Below, piece after piece: positions 21,557 through 33,360 of a DNA stretch of 64,000 nt. Numbering within the stretch: position 1 is the stretch's first letter; every line of letters starts with the position of its first letter. The stretch covers positions 31,546,559 to 31,610,558 of the forward strand of contig NC_079210.1 of NCBI RefSeq assembly GCF_026745355.1, in the 5' to 3' direction. A program made the position numbers and the translations under genes. Source of the stretch: Beta vulgaris subsp. vulgaris. Its lineage: Eukaryota; Streptophyta; Magnoliopsida; Caryophyllales; Amaranthaceae. A model generated the notes under the pieces. The model made no database searches. It was not told where the DNA came from and saw only the letters and a program-made list of their open reading frames with translations.

Positions 21557-23899
21557 CTCCAACGACGAGTTCTTCCGGCGGCGTCTGCAACGAATTCGAC
21601 GAGTTCGAATTCCTCCGGCGAAAGATTCTCCTCCGTTTTTCGGCGTGTTTGAATTCCTCCGCTTCTCTCCTTCGTTGCAACGAATTCGATCCTCCTCTTC
21701 TATTTCACCGGCGCCACTTCAAATTTTCGGTGCTTCTCCTCTGCCGCTTCTCCTCTGAATTTCGATGCTTCTCTTTCAATTTCCGGTGCATTCAAGCTAT
21801 TTCCTCGTCGTTTTGTCATCTTAGGGTAGTTTTTCTTAATTAGTGTTTTAATTAATTTTTGGCTTAAATTGTAGTTTAAAATGATTAGTATAAAGTATAT
21901 ATATGCTTATTTATAAGATTTGAGTATTAAAAACTGATTTTGTGATAATTTTGCTTTAGTTTTTGTATGCCCTAATATGTTATACGGGATAGCTTATGAT
22001 TAAGTTATTGTAATTCTTTGTTTAAAGTGATATGCATGCAATGCCTTTATATTGATAGACTTACCAATGGGAGGGGAAGGGAAATCTAAGGAATGGTTCG
22101 GTACTTGTTGTTTGATGATAACTTGAAATCGCTTGAATGCGATTATTGTTTGGTGAATTCTTGGAATCGCTTGAATGCGATTGTTTTTATGTAAATCATA
22201 TTGCCTAGATACCCGTTCAAGACTTACTCATTAGGAGTAAGTCTTGAATAGTCCCCGTTTTGGGACTGTTCTTAAACGTCACATCTCACTTAGGTGGTGA
22301 ATGTGTGTTGATTCTTTGATTCTAAGTGAAATATGGTTAGTCATTTCCCGAATTTGTTCTCCGGGTACATATAAGATAAACAATTATCTTTATCGTGTAC
22401 TTGGAGAACTGAAGGGAAATGCTGCCGAATTTTATTTAGAATCAAAGATAATACATGCATTCATTGAATATTAGTTTGTTGTATGTGTTGGAGTTATGTG
22501 AATTTTAAATTGATAATAATTTGTATGTATGTGTTGGGGTTTTTAGAAATGGATCGAAGTTGGATGTATGGAAAACATAATACGTTGGAGTTCGTAGAAG
22601 GTGTGAATGAGTTTTGTAAACGTGCTGTAGAACATCAACAACTTACTTGCGAGGTTGAGATTTATTGTCCATGTGTTGATTGCTACAATGTGAATATGAT
22701 TTATGATATTAGGACCATAAGGGATCATCTTATTCGTCGTGGATTTAGGGATGAGTATTATATTTGGTTATGGCATGGTGAGTAGGGAAAATATACTCAG
22801 GATAGGGTTAATATTGATGTTGGCACTAGTAATTCATTAGAGATTGATATGTCGAATGTCGGGGTTGAGAATGAAGTTGTGATAGAAGATCATGTTAGGA
22901 TTGAAGGTGATGATGTAGTAGGTGATGAAAATGACAACGGAGATAATAGTGACACTGAGGATGAAGAGTTTGGTGATCGATTAGGTGAGATGTTGGAAGG
23001 GGCTCGTGACCATTTTAATGAGCGGCCACGAGTGTTTGACACTTTGTCTGAAGCTGCTGGGAAACCCTTTATCCAGGGTGTACAAAATACACTCAATTGA
23101 GTGGGGTTTTAACTCTTTTCAACATAAAAGCGAAACATAATTTGACTGATGTAGGCTTCACATAACTCTTAGAAGCTTTACAAGATATGTTTTCTAATGA
23201 TAATTTGTTACCAAAATCTACCTACTATGCCAAAAAATTAATGTGTCCTTTGGGTTTGGAATATGAGCGGATCGATGCATGTCCGAATGATTGCATGTTA
23301 TATCGAAATGAGTATGCGGACCTTTATGAATGCCCGAGGTGTGGTAAGTCCCGCTACAAATTGGCGGATGGGGTTGTGCCCGGACCGGGCAATACTGGTC
23401 CTTCTGCGAATGTGTTGTGGTATCTTCTAGTTGTGCCAAGGTTTAGGAGGCTCTTTTCTATAAAAGAAGATGCACAAAACCTAAGATGGCATGCTGATCG
23501 GAGAAAGAAAGACGGGATGCTTAGGAATCCAACAGATTCTCCTCGATGGAAAGCTATCGATTCCAGATATAGAGACTTTGGTCAGGAAGCTAGGAACTTG
23601 AGACTTGCATTGTTTACGGACGGAATGAACCCTTACGGTACTTTGAGTAGTCAACATAGTACTTGGCATGTTCTTTTAGTGATATACAATCTTCCTCCAT
23701 GGTTCACTACTACATTTTTTATCAAATGCAACCCCTTAAAATGGGCTAGTGCGACGACACCTTTAATACCGTTGCAATATGAGGGGCTAGTTCAATGACG
23801 GTTGATAGTATCACGTTAGAAGGTATAGTTATTGCAACGGATTTGAGCTAAGCGTTGCATTAGGTGTCGTCGTGTTGCAATTGGTAGTCATGTGCCATG

Positions 23900-26800
23900 T
23901 CCCGCCTCAAATTTCTTGAAAATTTCAAATACAGCCCCTCATACACCAAAAGCCCAGTATTAATTTCCCTTAGGTTAGGAGAGAGAAAGAAAGTTTCAAT
24001 AAGAAAAAGAAAAGGGGAGAGAGGGAGATATAGAGAGAGAGTATGATATTTCGGTGCTTCCATCACAAATCTCAAACATGTATCTCTGTCTATGCAAGCT
24101 CATCTCCTGCAAAATGTAAGGATGTCATTCTTTTTCAGCCATTATGCAAGTATGAAGCTTCGACGACGACTCTCGCAACTTGAACTATGTTTTGTTATGT
24201 GTCTAATCTAGGTAATCTCTTCTTTACCTCTCATTTCAACTCCTTCTGAAATTTTCGTTAATTGCACGACTCTTGCAGTTTCGCAATTCATCAAATTACT
24301 GCCCCCAATTCGAGGGATAGATAGAAGGAGCGAGCGAAAATGAGCGGTTGCAAAGAGGAGATAGGCAACTCGAATCCATTCCGAAAAATTTGAAGGTTAG
24401 TTTTGTATTAACTCTAATATAAGCTTTAGGATTGAAAGTTTGGATCTTTCACAAATTTAAGGGAAAATTCATGTATCTCTAGCGAATAATTTTGTTAATT
24501 TTACATGGGGAAGCTTACAAAAATCAATTTTGGGGTTCAATTAAACACACTAACTTCCACTGGATACATACTTGTTTCTTTGACTTTTTTTCCATTACCT
24601 TCTTCCCCCAATCTCTAGCGAATAAAATTACCTTCAAAGGCACCCTGAATGTCTGTTTCTTTGACTTTTTTTCAGTAATCTGCAATATTTCCTTCTGTTG
24701 CACTGGAGTTAGAGGGATTGTTTGTGTCACCATCATTCTGCAAATTTCCATTACCTTCTTCCGCTAAATCTCTAACTGGTATCATCCCTATTTCCTTTAA
24801 ATTTGATTAAAATGTTCAATTTCTTGTTATATGACAGAATTGTAGGTCTTTTTGTCTGATATTTACAAGTTTGAGCTGCTTATTAGTATGAAGTGAGCTA
24901 GTAGGATAATGCCTATCATTGACAAAGTTAGCTGTGAAATGACTATTTTTTGTGATAATATGTGGCTGAATGGAATTGCTTAATTAGAAAACTAATTAAT
25001 TGTCTTGGTATTGAAGGTAACATTAAGAACTGAATTTGATTACAAAGGGTGGAACATAGGGAACAAAGGGAATATATAAACAGAAGATAGCAGGAATTAG
25101 GAAATTGAAACAAAAAGCAAGAGGACTTAGGGAAAATATTGAAGTGTTGGCTTGAATTGACTATTTAATGATCCATAGCATTATTAGCTTATCTGGATTT
25201 ATCAATTGCTCCCTTAGTGCTTTGCTAGTGGTATCATATGTCTCTGCACAAAGTATAATCACATTGGTCATAACTTTCTTTGCCCTCAAAGCCGTTTTAC
25301 AGGTAGCTTTCAATGAGATGGTCGATCCAAGGTTCCATGGTAGTATTGATGTAACTGAATGTGTGCAGACTTTGGAGACTGTTAACTTCTCAAAGATGAT
25401 AAAATGATATGGATTGGTTTGGTGGATGGACTTTATGTTGATTAACTTAAAATACTTATTGTTGGATATCAGGACTCTGTGATCCTATTTGTATTATGAG
25501 TTAGATGTTCCGTGATGTAGAAGCCTCTGTTTTATTTGAATACCTTAATATGTTGTTTGCCTGCCTTTTCTTGTTTGCTCCCCCCCCCCCTTTCTTTTTG
25601 TGGTATGGTTCAGTCATAAAGTGTTGGGACGGATAGTTGCAGTAATTGTCTATGAAGTCGTAGATGTGTTGTTGGGGTGCTATAGCTATTCTCCACATTG
25701 ATGTAGGATATATTTGTTATGGTTGCAAAATCTTTGCAATTGACTCTTCTGAAACTGTTTCTCTTGATCTTTGTTGTTCAAGTCTCTTGAAATGTTTACA
25801 TAATTTCTTCTATGCTCAAGGTGATGATTTAGATTTTTTTATCAATTAAGCATCTTCTATTACACAGGTCAATGCTCGAATTCTCTTTATTGATCCGTTC
25901 TAGCAGGGCTGTCGGTTTGACAATGAATCCTCATCTACCCTCAACAAGGCTCCTCCTTTGGTGAGTTTGAATTTAGCTACTTTTTGATATTGTAATGCTA
26001 TAAACTTGAGGTTATGCAAAAAAAAATGCTTCTTGGTTATACACTTTCTGCGAATATTTTCCGATGTAGCATTTTAATTCTGTACTTACGAATGGTTCTC
26101 TTGGTAAGATGGGAAAAATAATTACAGCACTTGTAAGCTTTTTTTTTTTAGGAGAAGAAACTACTACAAGGACATTGATTGGACTTCCATTATCACTTTC
26201 ATGGATTCATCACATGAAAGATAGTGAGATTTTTATAGTTTAGAATGCACTTTTGGTAGCTATGTTTCTTCTACTTACCTCCATTGATAACAAGTGGAAG
26301 AGGCCCATAGATATTCTGATATATTATTTGGCTGAAAACTAAAATCTTCTGTTACTGAAGATTGTCTCTGCATCAATGACTTCCCAGTTGCTAAGAACTT
26401 GGTAAAACTGACTATGACTGACGTAGCCAATAAAATCATGGATAGTTGCATAATGACCATGAGTTTCTTTCAGGTGAGTGCAAGCAAAGCCATAGAGTGT
26501 TGCGCTTGCACTTGTGAGTTTCGATGCAGAAAAATTCTCAGTAGCAACAAAATAGGCGCGTCTGGTTTACATCCTTTCCGCTTCCAACTGTCCTTATTTT
26601 CCCAGGACCTGGAGTGTTAGTACATTTCACCTTTATAGCTCCACTAGATTTGCATTTTTTTTCTTTATCCATCTTGACATCCTTCCATATTTTCCTTTAA
26701 TGTTACACTGAATTTATTTGCTAATCAGCTTCTGGAACCAATATATTACTCATAAACAATTGACAACTTTTAGCTAATGGAATCACTAGTACCAATACAT

Positions 26801-27900
26801 ACTAATTCTTTATGAAAAAGCTAACTAGCTAAGTTTCGTATACATATTGCGTATTTATCTAGTTTTGAACTTGTGCTAAACTGCTAACTAGATGTTAGTT
26901 TGACACTTTATGGATACAGTTTTTGGATTTTTAACCATGGTCTTTAGTGAAATGCATGTTATGCATTATGAGTTGACCTTGTTATCTATAATAATGTGGG
27001 CTTCTAGCTAGCCGCAGGTGTATGAATGAAAAAGTGAATAGTGGGAACATGCTGTATTGGTTGTCTCCTGACTGCATTGGAAGATAAATTACTATTTTTT
27101 CTTTTGGAGTTGTTCTTTTTTTCCCCCCCACTACTCTTGATTCTAGTTCTGGAGATTTCTAGTTGGTTATTACCAAGCCTGTGCCATCATCCTATTCTGG
27201 TACAATCAAGATTTGTTTTTTTTATCAGAAGACTAACTAGATTAGATTTTATCTATATATGTCGACTATAGATAGTTACCCTTCATGTTAGTCCCCCTTC
27301 TTTTTCCCCACAGGAAAAGTTTTTTTTTGCTTGATTTTCTTTGTAAAAGGGTAGTGGCTAGCTTCAAACCACATCCATAACAAATATTTATTAGTTCGGT
27401 TTGATTAAGTACATTAATTTTCGTACTGTAATTTTGTCTCTTTTATATTGTCATCTTCATCCCTATTATTCTTATTATAGCAATAATGCAAGGTACTGTA
27501 ATTTTGTCTCTTTTTTTGTGTTGTTGATGGGTACGTTTACTAACTATTACAATGTTTGAATTTTTAGGTGAATGATTAACCAACTGGAGGAGATCAAACG
27601 TAGACGTCTCACTATACATACTATCGGCCCGATTTAGCTAGCTATATTATAGTGATGCCGTACTTGGTGGTTAGAAGGAAAATGATTTATATGTACTTAT
27701 TAGAAGTATTTGTGGTACTAAAACAAATATTTATTAGTTAGGTTTGATTAAGTACATTATTTTTCGTTAATTAGAATTTTTCATGTATACTCTTAATTTA
27801 ATTATTTTGGAAATTATAATATAGATATGACAATTATTTTTGGCATTTCAAGAGTATTTTTGCATTTGTTGCATCGTTACTAATATATATCCAGGTTGTA
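23900..27900. other. Interior of nested CACTA element, no gene recognised
   Basis: Short frames (for example 25168–25407 and 26399–26620) do not resemble families I know. Composition alternates between T-rich introns-like stretches and balanced exon-like pieces, with possible GT/AG borders. That would fit a captured and decayed gene, but it is only an impression. Confidence 0.35.
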
Positions 27901-27914
27901 ATATTATAATATAT

Positions 27915-28200
27915 AGAGAGGCGTTGCTATAGAAGCCAAAATGGGACACAATATGAATATTAGGGTCGTTGCAATAGCTATTGAATGGCGTTGCTATAGA
28001 TATAAAGGCGTTGCAATAGACCTTATAGATGACGCAACGACTCTTTACATCTATTGCAACGGATTTGTGGTAGCCGTTGCAATAGGCCCCAAAAGTCGTT
28101 GCACTAGGCCTATTGCAACGCCTCCAAATGCAATGATTCAAAATCGTTGCAATAGGTCTACTGCAACGACTTTTGGACCTATTGCAACGATTATTGTGTG
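27915..28200. repeat. Subterminal CGTTGCAATAG repeats of the nested element
   Basis: About ten copies of GTTGCAATAG or its complement CTATTGCAAC occur in both orientations within 285 bp of the right terminus. Confidence 0.85.
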
Positions 28201-30568
28201 TTGCCTTTGCCTTTTAATGTAGTAGTGGTTGTGCATGAAACGGAAATATATTATGTTGTCTCTTTTAATTTCTGGGCCTAAGCAGCCGGAAAATGATATA
28301 AACATATATCTTGCACCTCTCATCGAAGATCTCAAAAAGATGTGGGACGAAGGTGTTACGGTGTTTGATGCGTATTCTAATGAAGATTTCAGGCTTCTGC
28401 TATGTCTATTCTGTACTATAAATGATTATCCTGCTTATGGGAATTTATGGGGTATAAGGTCAAAGGGAAAAAGGCATGTCCCATTTGTGAGAATGGTATG
28501 GAGGCTACACATTTGCCACATTGTGGGAAACATGTCTATATCATTAATAGGCAATTCCTACATAGTTCTCATCCATATCGAAAGAAAAAAGCACCATTTA
28601 ACGGGTTTGTTGAAAATGCTCCAGCTCCTAGACCGTTAACTGGAAAAGAAGTTTATAATCGTGTTAAGGGGATGGGAACAATATTTGGTAAGGGGGTTAA
28701 ACCTTCGGAAGACGATGGTGTCATTTGGAAAAAAGAGTCTATATTCTGGAGACTTCCTTATTGGAAATACTTACCAGTTAGACATTGTCTCGACGTAATG
28801 CATATTGAAAAAAATGTTTGTGATGCAATTATCGGTACTCTGTTGAATATGCCAGGAAAGACTAAGGATGGTCTTAAGGTTCGTAGAGATATGGAGAAAT
28901 TGAAGATTCGGCCTAATTTATGGCCAAAGGTTAAGGAAAAGGCTAAGAAAGGAAAGGGAACAACAAGTATTTGCCTCCAGCTTGCTATACATTGTCTAGG
29001 AAAGAGAAACGATTGTTCTGTGAGTGTTTATACGGTATTAAGGTTCCCACTGGATACTCATCTAACATGAGAAGACTTGTTTCATGACTGATCTGAAATT
29101 AATTGGGTTGAAGTCTCATGACTGTCATATGATGATGCAAGTGTTTTGCCGATTGCAATACGCGGGATTCTTCCAAAACATGTCAGACTTGCTATCACGA
29201 GGTTGTGTTCATTTTTCAATACCATATGCAACAAGGTACTTGACCCTAATAAGTTGGATGCTTTGCAAAATGAGGTGGTGATCACACTTTGTCAATTTGA
29301 GATGTATTTTCCACCTTCTTTTTTTGACATTATGGTTCACTTAGTCCTTCATTTGGTAAGGGAGATTAAACTGTGTGGTCCTGTGTTTTTAAGATGGGCA
29401 TACCCTTTTGAGAGACATATGGGTTCTTTGAAAAAGAAAGTGAAGAATCCAGCAAGACCAGAGGCGAGTATTATTCAAGGAACAATTGCCGAAGAGGTTG
29501 GAGGATATTGTTCTTCTTATTTTGCTAAGGCTGTGACGATAGGTCTTCCAAAGTCGAGACACGAGGGTAGATTAGAAGGCAAAGGTGGGGTCGGAATGCG
29601 ACATATTGCACCTTCATTGGATGAGTTGCATAAAGCTCATCTTTTCGTGTTGCACCATGTTACTGAAGTTAATCCATACTTAGAAAGACATATGCGTGAA
29701 TTGCGTCACAAAAATCCGTCAAAAGGGGAGAGGGCATTGATGAATGAGCATAACAGGTCGTTCATTGACTGGTTTCACAATAAAGTAATCGGTGAATTGT
29801 CTGCAAACAACCATCATGTACCTGATACAATTAAGTGGTTGGCATACGGTCCACGTGACAGTTTTAACTCCTATGAAGGATATGATATCAATGGTTATAC
29901 CTTTTACACTGAACGTCAGGATAAGAAATCAAAGGTGGTCCAGAATTGTGGGGTTTCAACGATTGCATCATCTAGGGAGTATGCGAGTGCAAAGGATAAA
30001 ACTCCGATTGATGCTACACAATCATATTATGGGATCATTCAAGAAATATGGGAGCTCGATTATTGTGACTTCACTATGCCTATTTTTCGATGCAAGTGGG
30101 CGGATAATAGACGTGGTTTGCAAAGGATGAGTGCGGTTTTACTCTAGTCGATATGAGTCGTCTGCGTGACACTGAAGAACCTTTTATCCTCGCATCACAA
30201 GCAAAACAAGTGTTCTATGTATCTGATCCTGTAGACACTCAGTGGTGCATTGTTGTTAATGGTAAAAGGCGAATTTTAGGAGTAGGTGATGTTGACGACG
30301 AAGAAGAATATGATAAGTTTGATGATATCCCCCTTTCTCAATCCAAATGATGATATGATGAATGTGTCTGATACTGAAAATAGTTACATGCGAATGGATC
30401 ACCAAGAAGGTATAACAGTCATCGAGCAACCTATTGACCAAAATTAAAGGTAAAAAATATTTTATATGAGTAATTTGACTTGTTTTGGATTTTGTTACAA
30501 TAACGTGATGATGTATATTGTTTTAAATTTTGTTAACTCTTTCTTGTTTCTATGTATATGCTACAGAT

Positions 30569-31858
30569 ATGGCTAGTGACGATTCGAGCGATCATTCATC
30601 GGAGTCTGATGCCCCTTTTCACCCAGAAAAGGAGCTTGACCAGGGAGAGGACAGTGATCGTGCTGCAGATGCGGAAGATGCATGGATGGAGTTTTTTGAG
30701 CTAGAGGCTGATAGGAATGCTTTACTTGGCATTGAGGTGACAGGTGATGGGCAGCCAACCCCCTCAGGTTCGCGTTTATTTCAATATTGTAAATATTCAA
30801 TATGTAATTTACTTGTTCTTTCTCTAATTTAATTTCCTTATTTTGATTCTTAGATCACGTCAGACCACTACATATTATGGTGCACAAGGGAGCGGGAAGA
30901 AGTCAAGTGGGAATCCAAAGGCATCTAGAAAGAGTAAACGAGGTCCCACGATGAATCTCCAAACAAGGAGATATGGTCTTAGAGTTTGATGATTTGGGAA
31001 GACCAACAGGTAAATAGATGTAATTTATCATACTTAGCTTATTACAATTTCATGTTTGGATTTCTAATTGTTTCTTTACTAGGTGAATGGCGAGCCAAGT
31101 ATGGTATTTGGATCGGCTTTCTATACGGAAGCTGAACATCAATTGGTCATGGAGACACATTTCTCCTACCTTTTGGATGTGATTGGAAGACACTATGGTA
31201 AACACATTTTCTACCTTAGTTTAATGTATTTATTGGTAGATTTGATTGGTAAAACAACATATAGGCAAGTTGGAACCAAAATTAGCCCATTTAGGCCATT
31301 TTGGGCCATTCTCTTCCCAAATGAATGAATATGACTTGTTTAATGCTAGCTTAAGTTGTAAACACCTCTAACATATCATATATACTTAGTTTAATATATT
31401 TATTAGTAGATTTGATTAGTAATACAACATTTAGGCAAGTTGGAACCAAAATTAGCCCATTTAGGCCATTTTGGGCCATTTTCTTCCCAAATGAATGAAT
31501 ATGAGTTGTTTCATGCTAGTTTAAGTTGTAAACACCTCTAACATATCATATATACTTAGTTTAATGTATTTATTGGTAGATTTGATTGGTAATACAACAT
31601 ATAGGCAAGTTGGAACCAAAATTAGTCATTTTAGCCTATTTTGAAAAACAAAACATGTTTCACATTCCCGACAAGGTTCGATACAAGAAGCAGTACTTGT
31701 TTGCTTTGAACGTTAGATGGAGGGATTTTAAGAGCAAATTGGTATCTGGTTGGATAACAATGACGAGAGTTAGATCAAAGAAAGAGAAGTTAGGTGATAG
31801 TCCGCCAGACGTATACAAGCACATCAAGAAGGAGGATTGGGCCACTTTCAAAAGATGA
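30569..31858 (+). pseudogene. CACTA TnpA-like (plant transposase_24) gene
   Basis: After an acceptor-like ACAG at 30563–30566 the first exon encodes an acidic Ser/Asp-rich start (MASDDSSDHSSESDAPF). Later pieces fit the DNA-binding TnpA type: FDDLGRPTGEW-like sequence near 30985–31090, AKYGIWIGFLYGS in a shifted frame, and a terminal exon (about 31650–31858) with VRWRDFKSKLVSGWIT and KKEDWATFKR. The family pattern is 'W..fK..L', then 'P......W..f'. TnpA binds subterminal repeats and assists transposition. Internal stops and frame changes break it. A 170-bp tandem repeat occupies its presumed intron. It lies directly downstream of tnp2, the usual partner arrangement. Confidence 0.65.
31215..31640. 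repeat. 170-bp tandem repeat, about 2.5 copies
   Basis: Units start at 31215, 31385 and 31555 (CTTAGTTTAATGTATTTATT), and a GCAAGTTGGAACC marker recurs at 31265, 31435 and 31605, exactly 170 bp apart. The third copy is partial. Units are nearly identical, so the duplication is recent. It lies in the presumed intron before the last TnpA exon. Confidence 0.95.
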
Positions 31859-32528
31859 TGTCAGATGATGCTATAGTAAGTATATATTCTCATCTCCACA
31901 TAAATTTTAAATTAGCGTCTTTTAATAATTTTATTACCTTTATTTTATTTTTGTCTTTTAATAATTTTATTAATTTATGTCCAAATATCTATATTAACAA
32001 ATGTCAAAGTGAAAATGAAGAAATGTTTTTTTTATAACCTCAAGTGAGCAAGACTTTAGTTTCTTTTTGTGCTTTTTTTTTTTTAATTCATCGTAAGTTT
32101 CCAACCTTCCACTGTAAATTTACAGTAGACACTCGTGTCTTTGCATTCACCCACTCCATGTAAAATGTTCACCTATTATTGCACTCAATCTGGAATTACC
32201 ATCATACAAATAGCGTTAACCAACTTGAGATATTTAACAATAGGTAGAATCGAGTTAGATTTCACAAACTCCATGTCCAACTCACATTTGGATTTGATCA
32301 AATCCTAACTTGGATTTTATTATTGAATTTCACAATTATTTTACCTCAAATCAAGTTAGATTTACTCTATTTCATTACTTGGCATGTTTCGAATTCACAT
32401 TTTCAAATTCAAATAGGATTTTATTTGGTAAAAAAACTAATATGAACCCGGTGCACACTAACTTAGTGTACACCTTATCCATCTCACATGAGTTTTAATG
32501 ATTACAACTTTTTGTTTTTGCCGCGTTC

Positions 32529-32893
32529 AGTGTTGCATGTTATAGTGTATTTTAAAACGATATAGTGTATTTTAAAATGATATAGTGTATTTTAAAATCA
32601 TAGTGTTTTGCTGAGTTTTTTGGCATGAACCGCATGATAGTGTTGCATGTTATAATGTATATTGACATGATATAGTGTATTTTGAAATGATATAGTGTAT
32701 TTTGACATGATAGAATTTTGTTGTGTCTTTTGACATGATATAGTGTGTTTTGACATAATATAGTGTATTTTGAAATGTTATAGTGTAGTTTATTTGTATA
32801 TTACACAAAATTATCATAATCGATCGTTATAGTGTTTGACATGATAGTGTATTTTGACATGATATAGTGTATTTTAAAATGATATAGTGTATG
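32529..32893. repeat. Degenerate minisatellite, GATATAGTGTATTTT unit
   Basis: About fifteen irregular copies of a unit near 20 bp (ATGATATAGTGTATTTTGAA). It ends about 470 bp upstream of the MIP3 start codon. CCCGGTGCACAC near 32446 and GTGAACCGGGTC near 33039 flank it as imperfect inverted words, so it may be the core of an unrecognised element. Confidence 0.85.
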
Positions 32894-33305
32894 TTTGTTG
32901 TGAACAACTGTTTTTGTTAAAATTTTAGGGCGAAAGAATTTTATTGAAGAGGAAAATCGCGCGGATTTTGAAAAGCGGGAGTGACTAGTTTGTAGTGGGG
33001 GGCACGTGTCTAGGCCTGGTCCATACTATTTTTAATGTGAACCGGGTCCATCGTAGTTTCGGACTAAATTACCAATTTACCCTCCCTATTTAATTACCGT
33101 TACTTTCACTCTCAAGTACCTGACACGTAAATGTTAACCATCCGGGTTAAGTCGAACAACTGAGGAGAAGAGTGCGAGGAACGAATTTCGGGCAAACTAA
33201 ACTTTTTCTGACGACATCGGAATTCGGAGTATCGGATTCTTCAAAAAAATCCGAAGCTTAAGATTGGAGATCTTCCACAAATTTGAGGGATAAACCCAGA
33301 AATTA

Positions 33306-33338
33306 ATGGATGTGTTTCTGCTCTTGTTTCATTGTTAG
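33306..33338 (+). promoter_or_regulatory. Possible uORF in the MIP3 leader
   Basis: An ATG opens a 10-codon frame (MDVFLLLFHC) that ends at TAG, 22 nt before the MIP3 start codon. If the leader is unspliced, this uORF would lie in the mRNA and could dampen translation. The end of the uORF (TTTCATTGTTAG) also resembles a splice acceptor, so a leader intron might remove it. Confidence 0.35.
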
Positions 33339-33360
33339 GACGAAGTTTGGTCAGTAACCC

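Larger units (their letters stand above)
23705..28227. mobile_element. Nested CACTA-type element, 4,523 bp, TSD GTT
   Basis: It starts CACTACTACATTTTTTATC and ends with the inverted AATGTAGTAGTG. It is flanked by the 3-bp target duplication GTT (23702–23704 and 28228–28230), diagnostic for CACTA transposons. Removing it rejoins the host tnp2 reading frame. Subterminal regions carry TTGCAACG/CGTTGCAA repeats, dense at 27920–28200 and sparser at 23770–23890. The interior has no transposase and only short ORFs, so it is non-autonomous. The interior might hold captured host sequence, but I recognise none. Confidence 0.93.
22549..30350 (+). pseudogene. CACTA tnp2-type transposase, split by nested element
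   Basis: Domains in order: transposase-associated N-terminus (MDRSWMYGKHNTLEFVEGV, with CPCVDC and a final HGE), a TAG stop at 22783, an acidic linker, and the tnp2 core (LEYERIDACPNDCMLYRNEY with a CPRCGKSRY zinc site, then HSTWHVLLVIYNLPPW). The core is cut at 23701 and resumes at 28231 with KRKYIMLSLLISGPKQPEND and LDVMHIEKNVCDAIIGTLL. DUF4218 follows (RGILPKHVRLAITRLCSFFN, WAYPFERHMGSLKKKVKNPA), then DUF4216 (YGIIQEIWELDYCDFTMPIF, QVFYVSDPVDTQWCIV). Single-base frameshifts lie near 23065, 28450, 29000 and 30118, with a stop near 23164. Transposase of this type excises CACTA elements with 3-bp target duplications. The protein is non-functional as assembled, though conservation across the breaks is high. 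Confidence 0.9.
21142..31900 (+). mobile_element. CACTA element, formerly autonomous; 3' end not found
   Basis: The terminus CACTAGTAGAATAAATGC at 21142 is followed by hairpin pairs of ATTGCTGCGG and CCGCAGCAAT (21175–21206, 21336–21370, 21397–21432). A CT-rich leader comes next, then a tnp2-type transposase gene (22549–30350) and a TnpA-like gene (30569–31858). That gene order is standard for plant En/Spm-like elements. A 4.5-kb CACTA-type element is nested in the transposase. No matching 3' terminus was found between 31860 and 33300, so I give the end of the last coding similarity as an approximate limit. The subterminal repeats are shared with the element at 3121. Confidence 0.85.

Noticed and set aside
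21253..21843. 196-residue frame over the CACTA terminus
   Set aside because: It runs through hairpin repeats and the CT-rich leader, which is repeat sequence and not a protein.
28229..28639. Separate gene starting MCMKRKYIMLSLL
   Set aside because: It is the continuation of the tnp2 transposase after the nested element, and its apparent start codon is an effect of the insertion.
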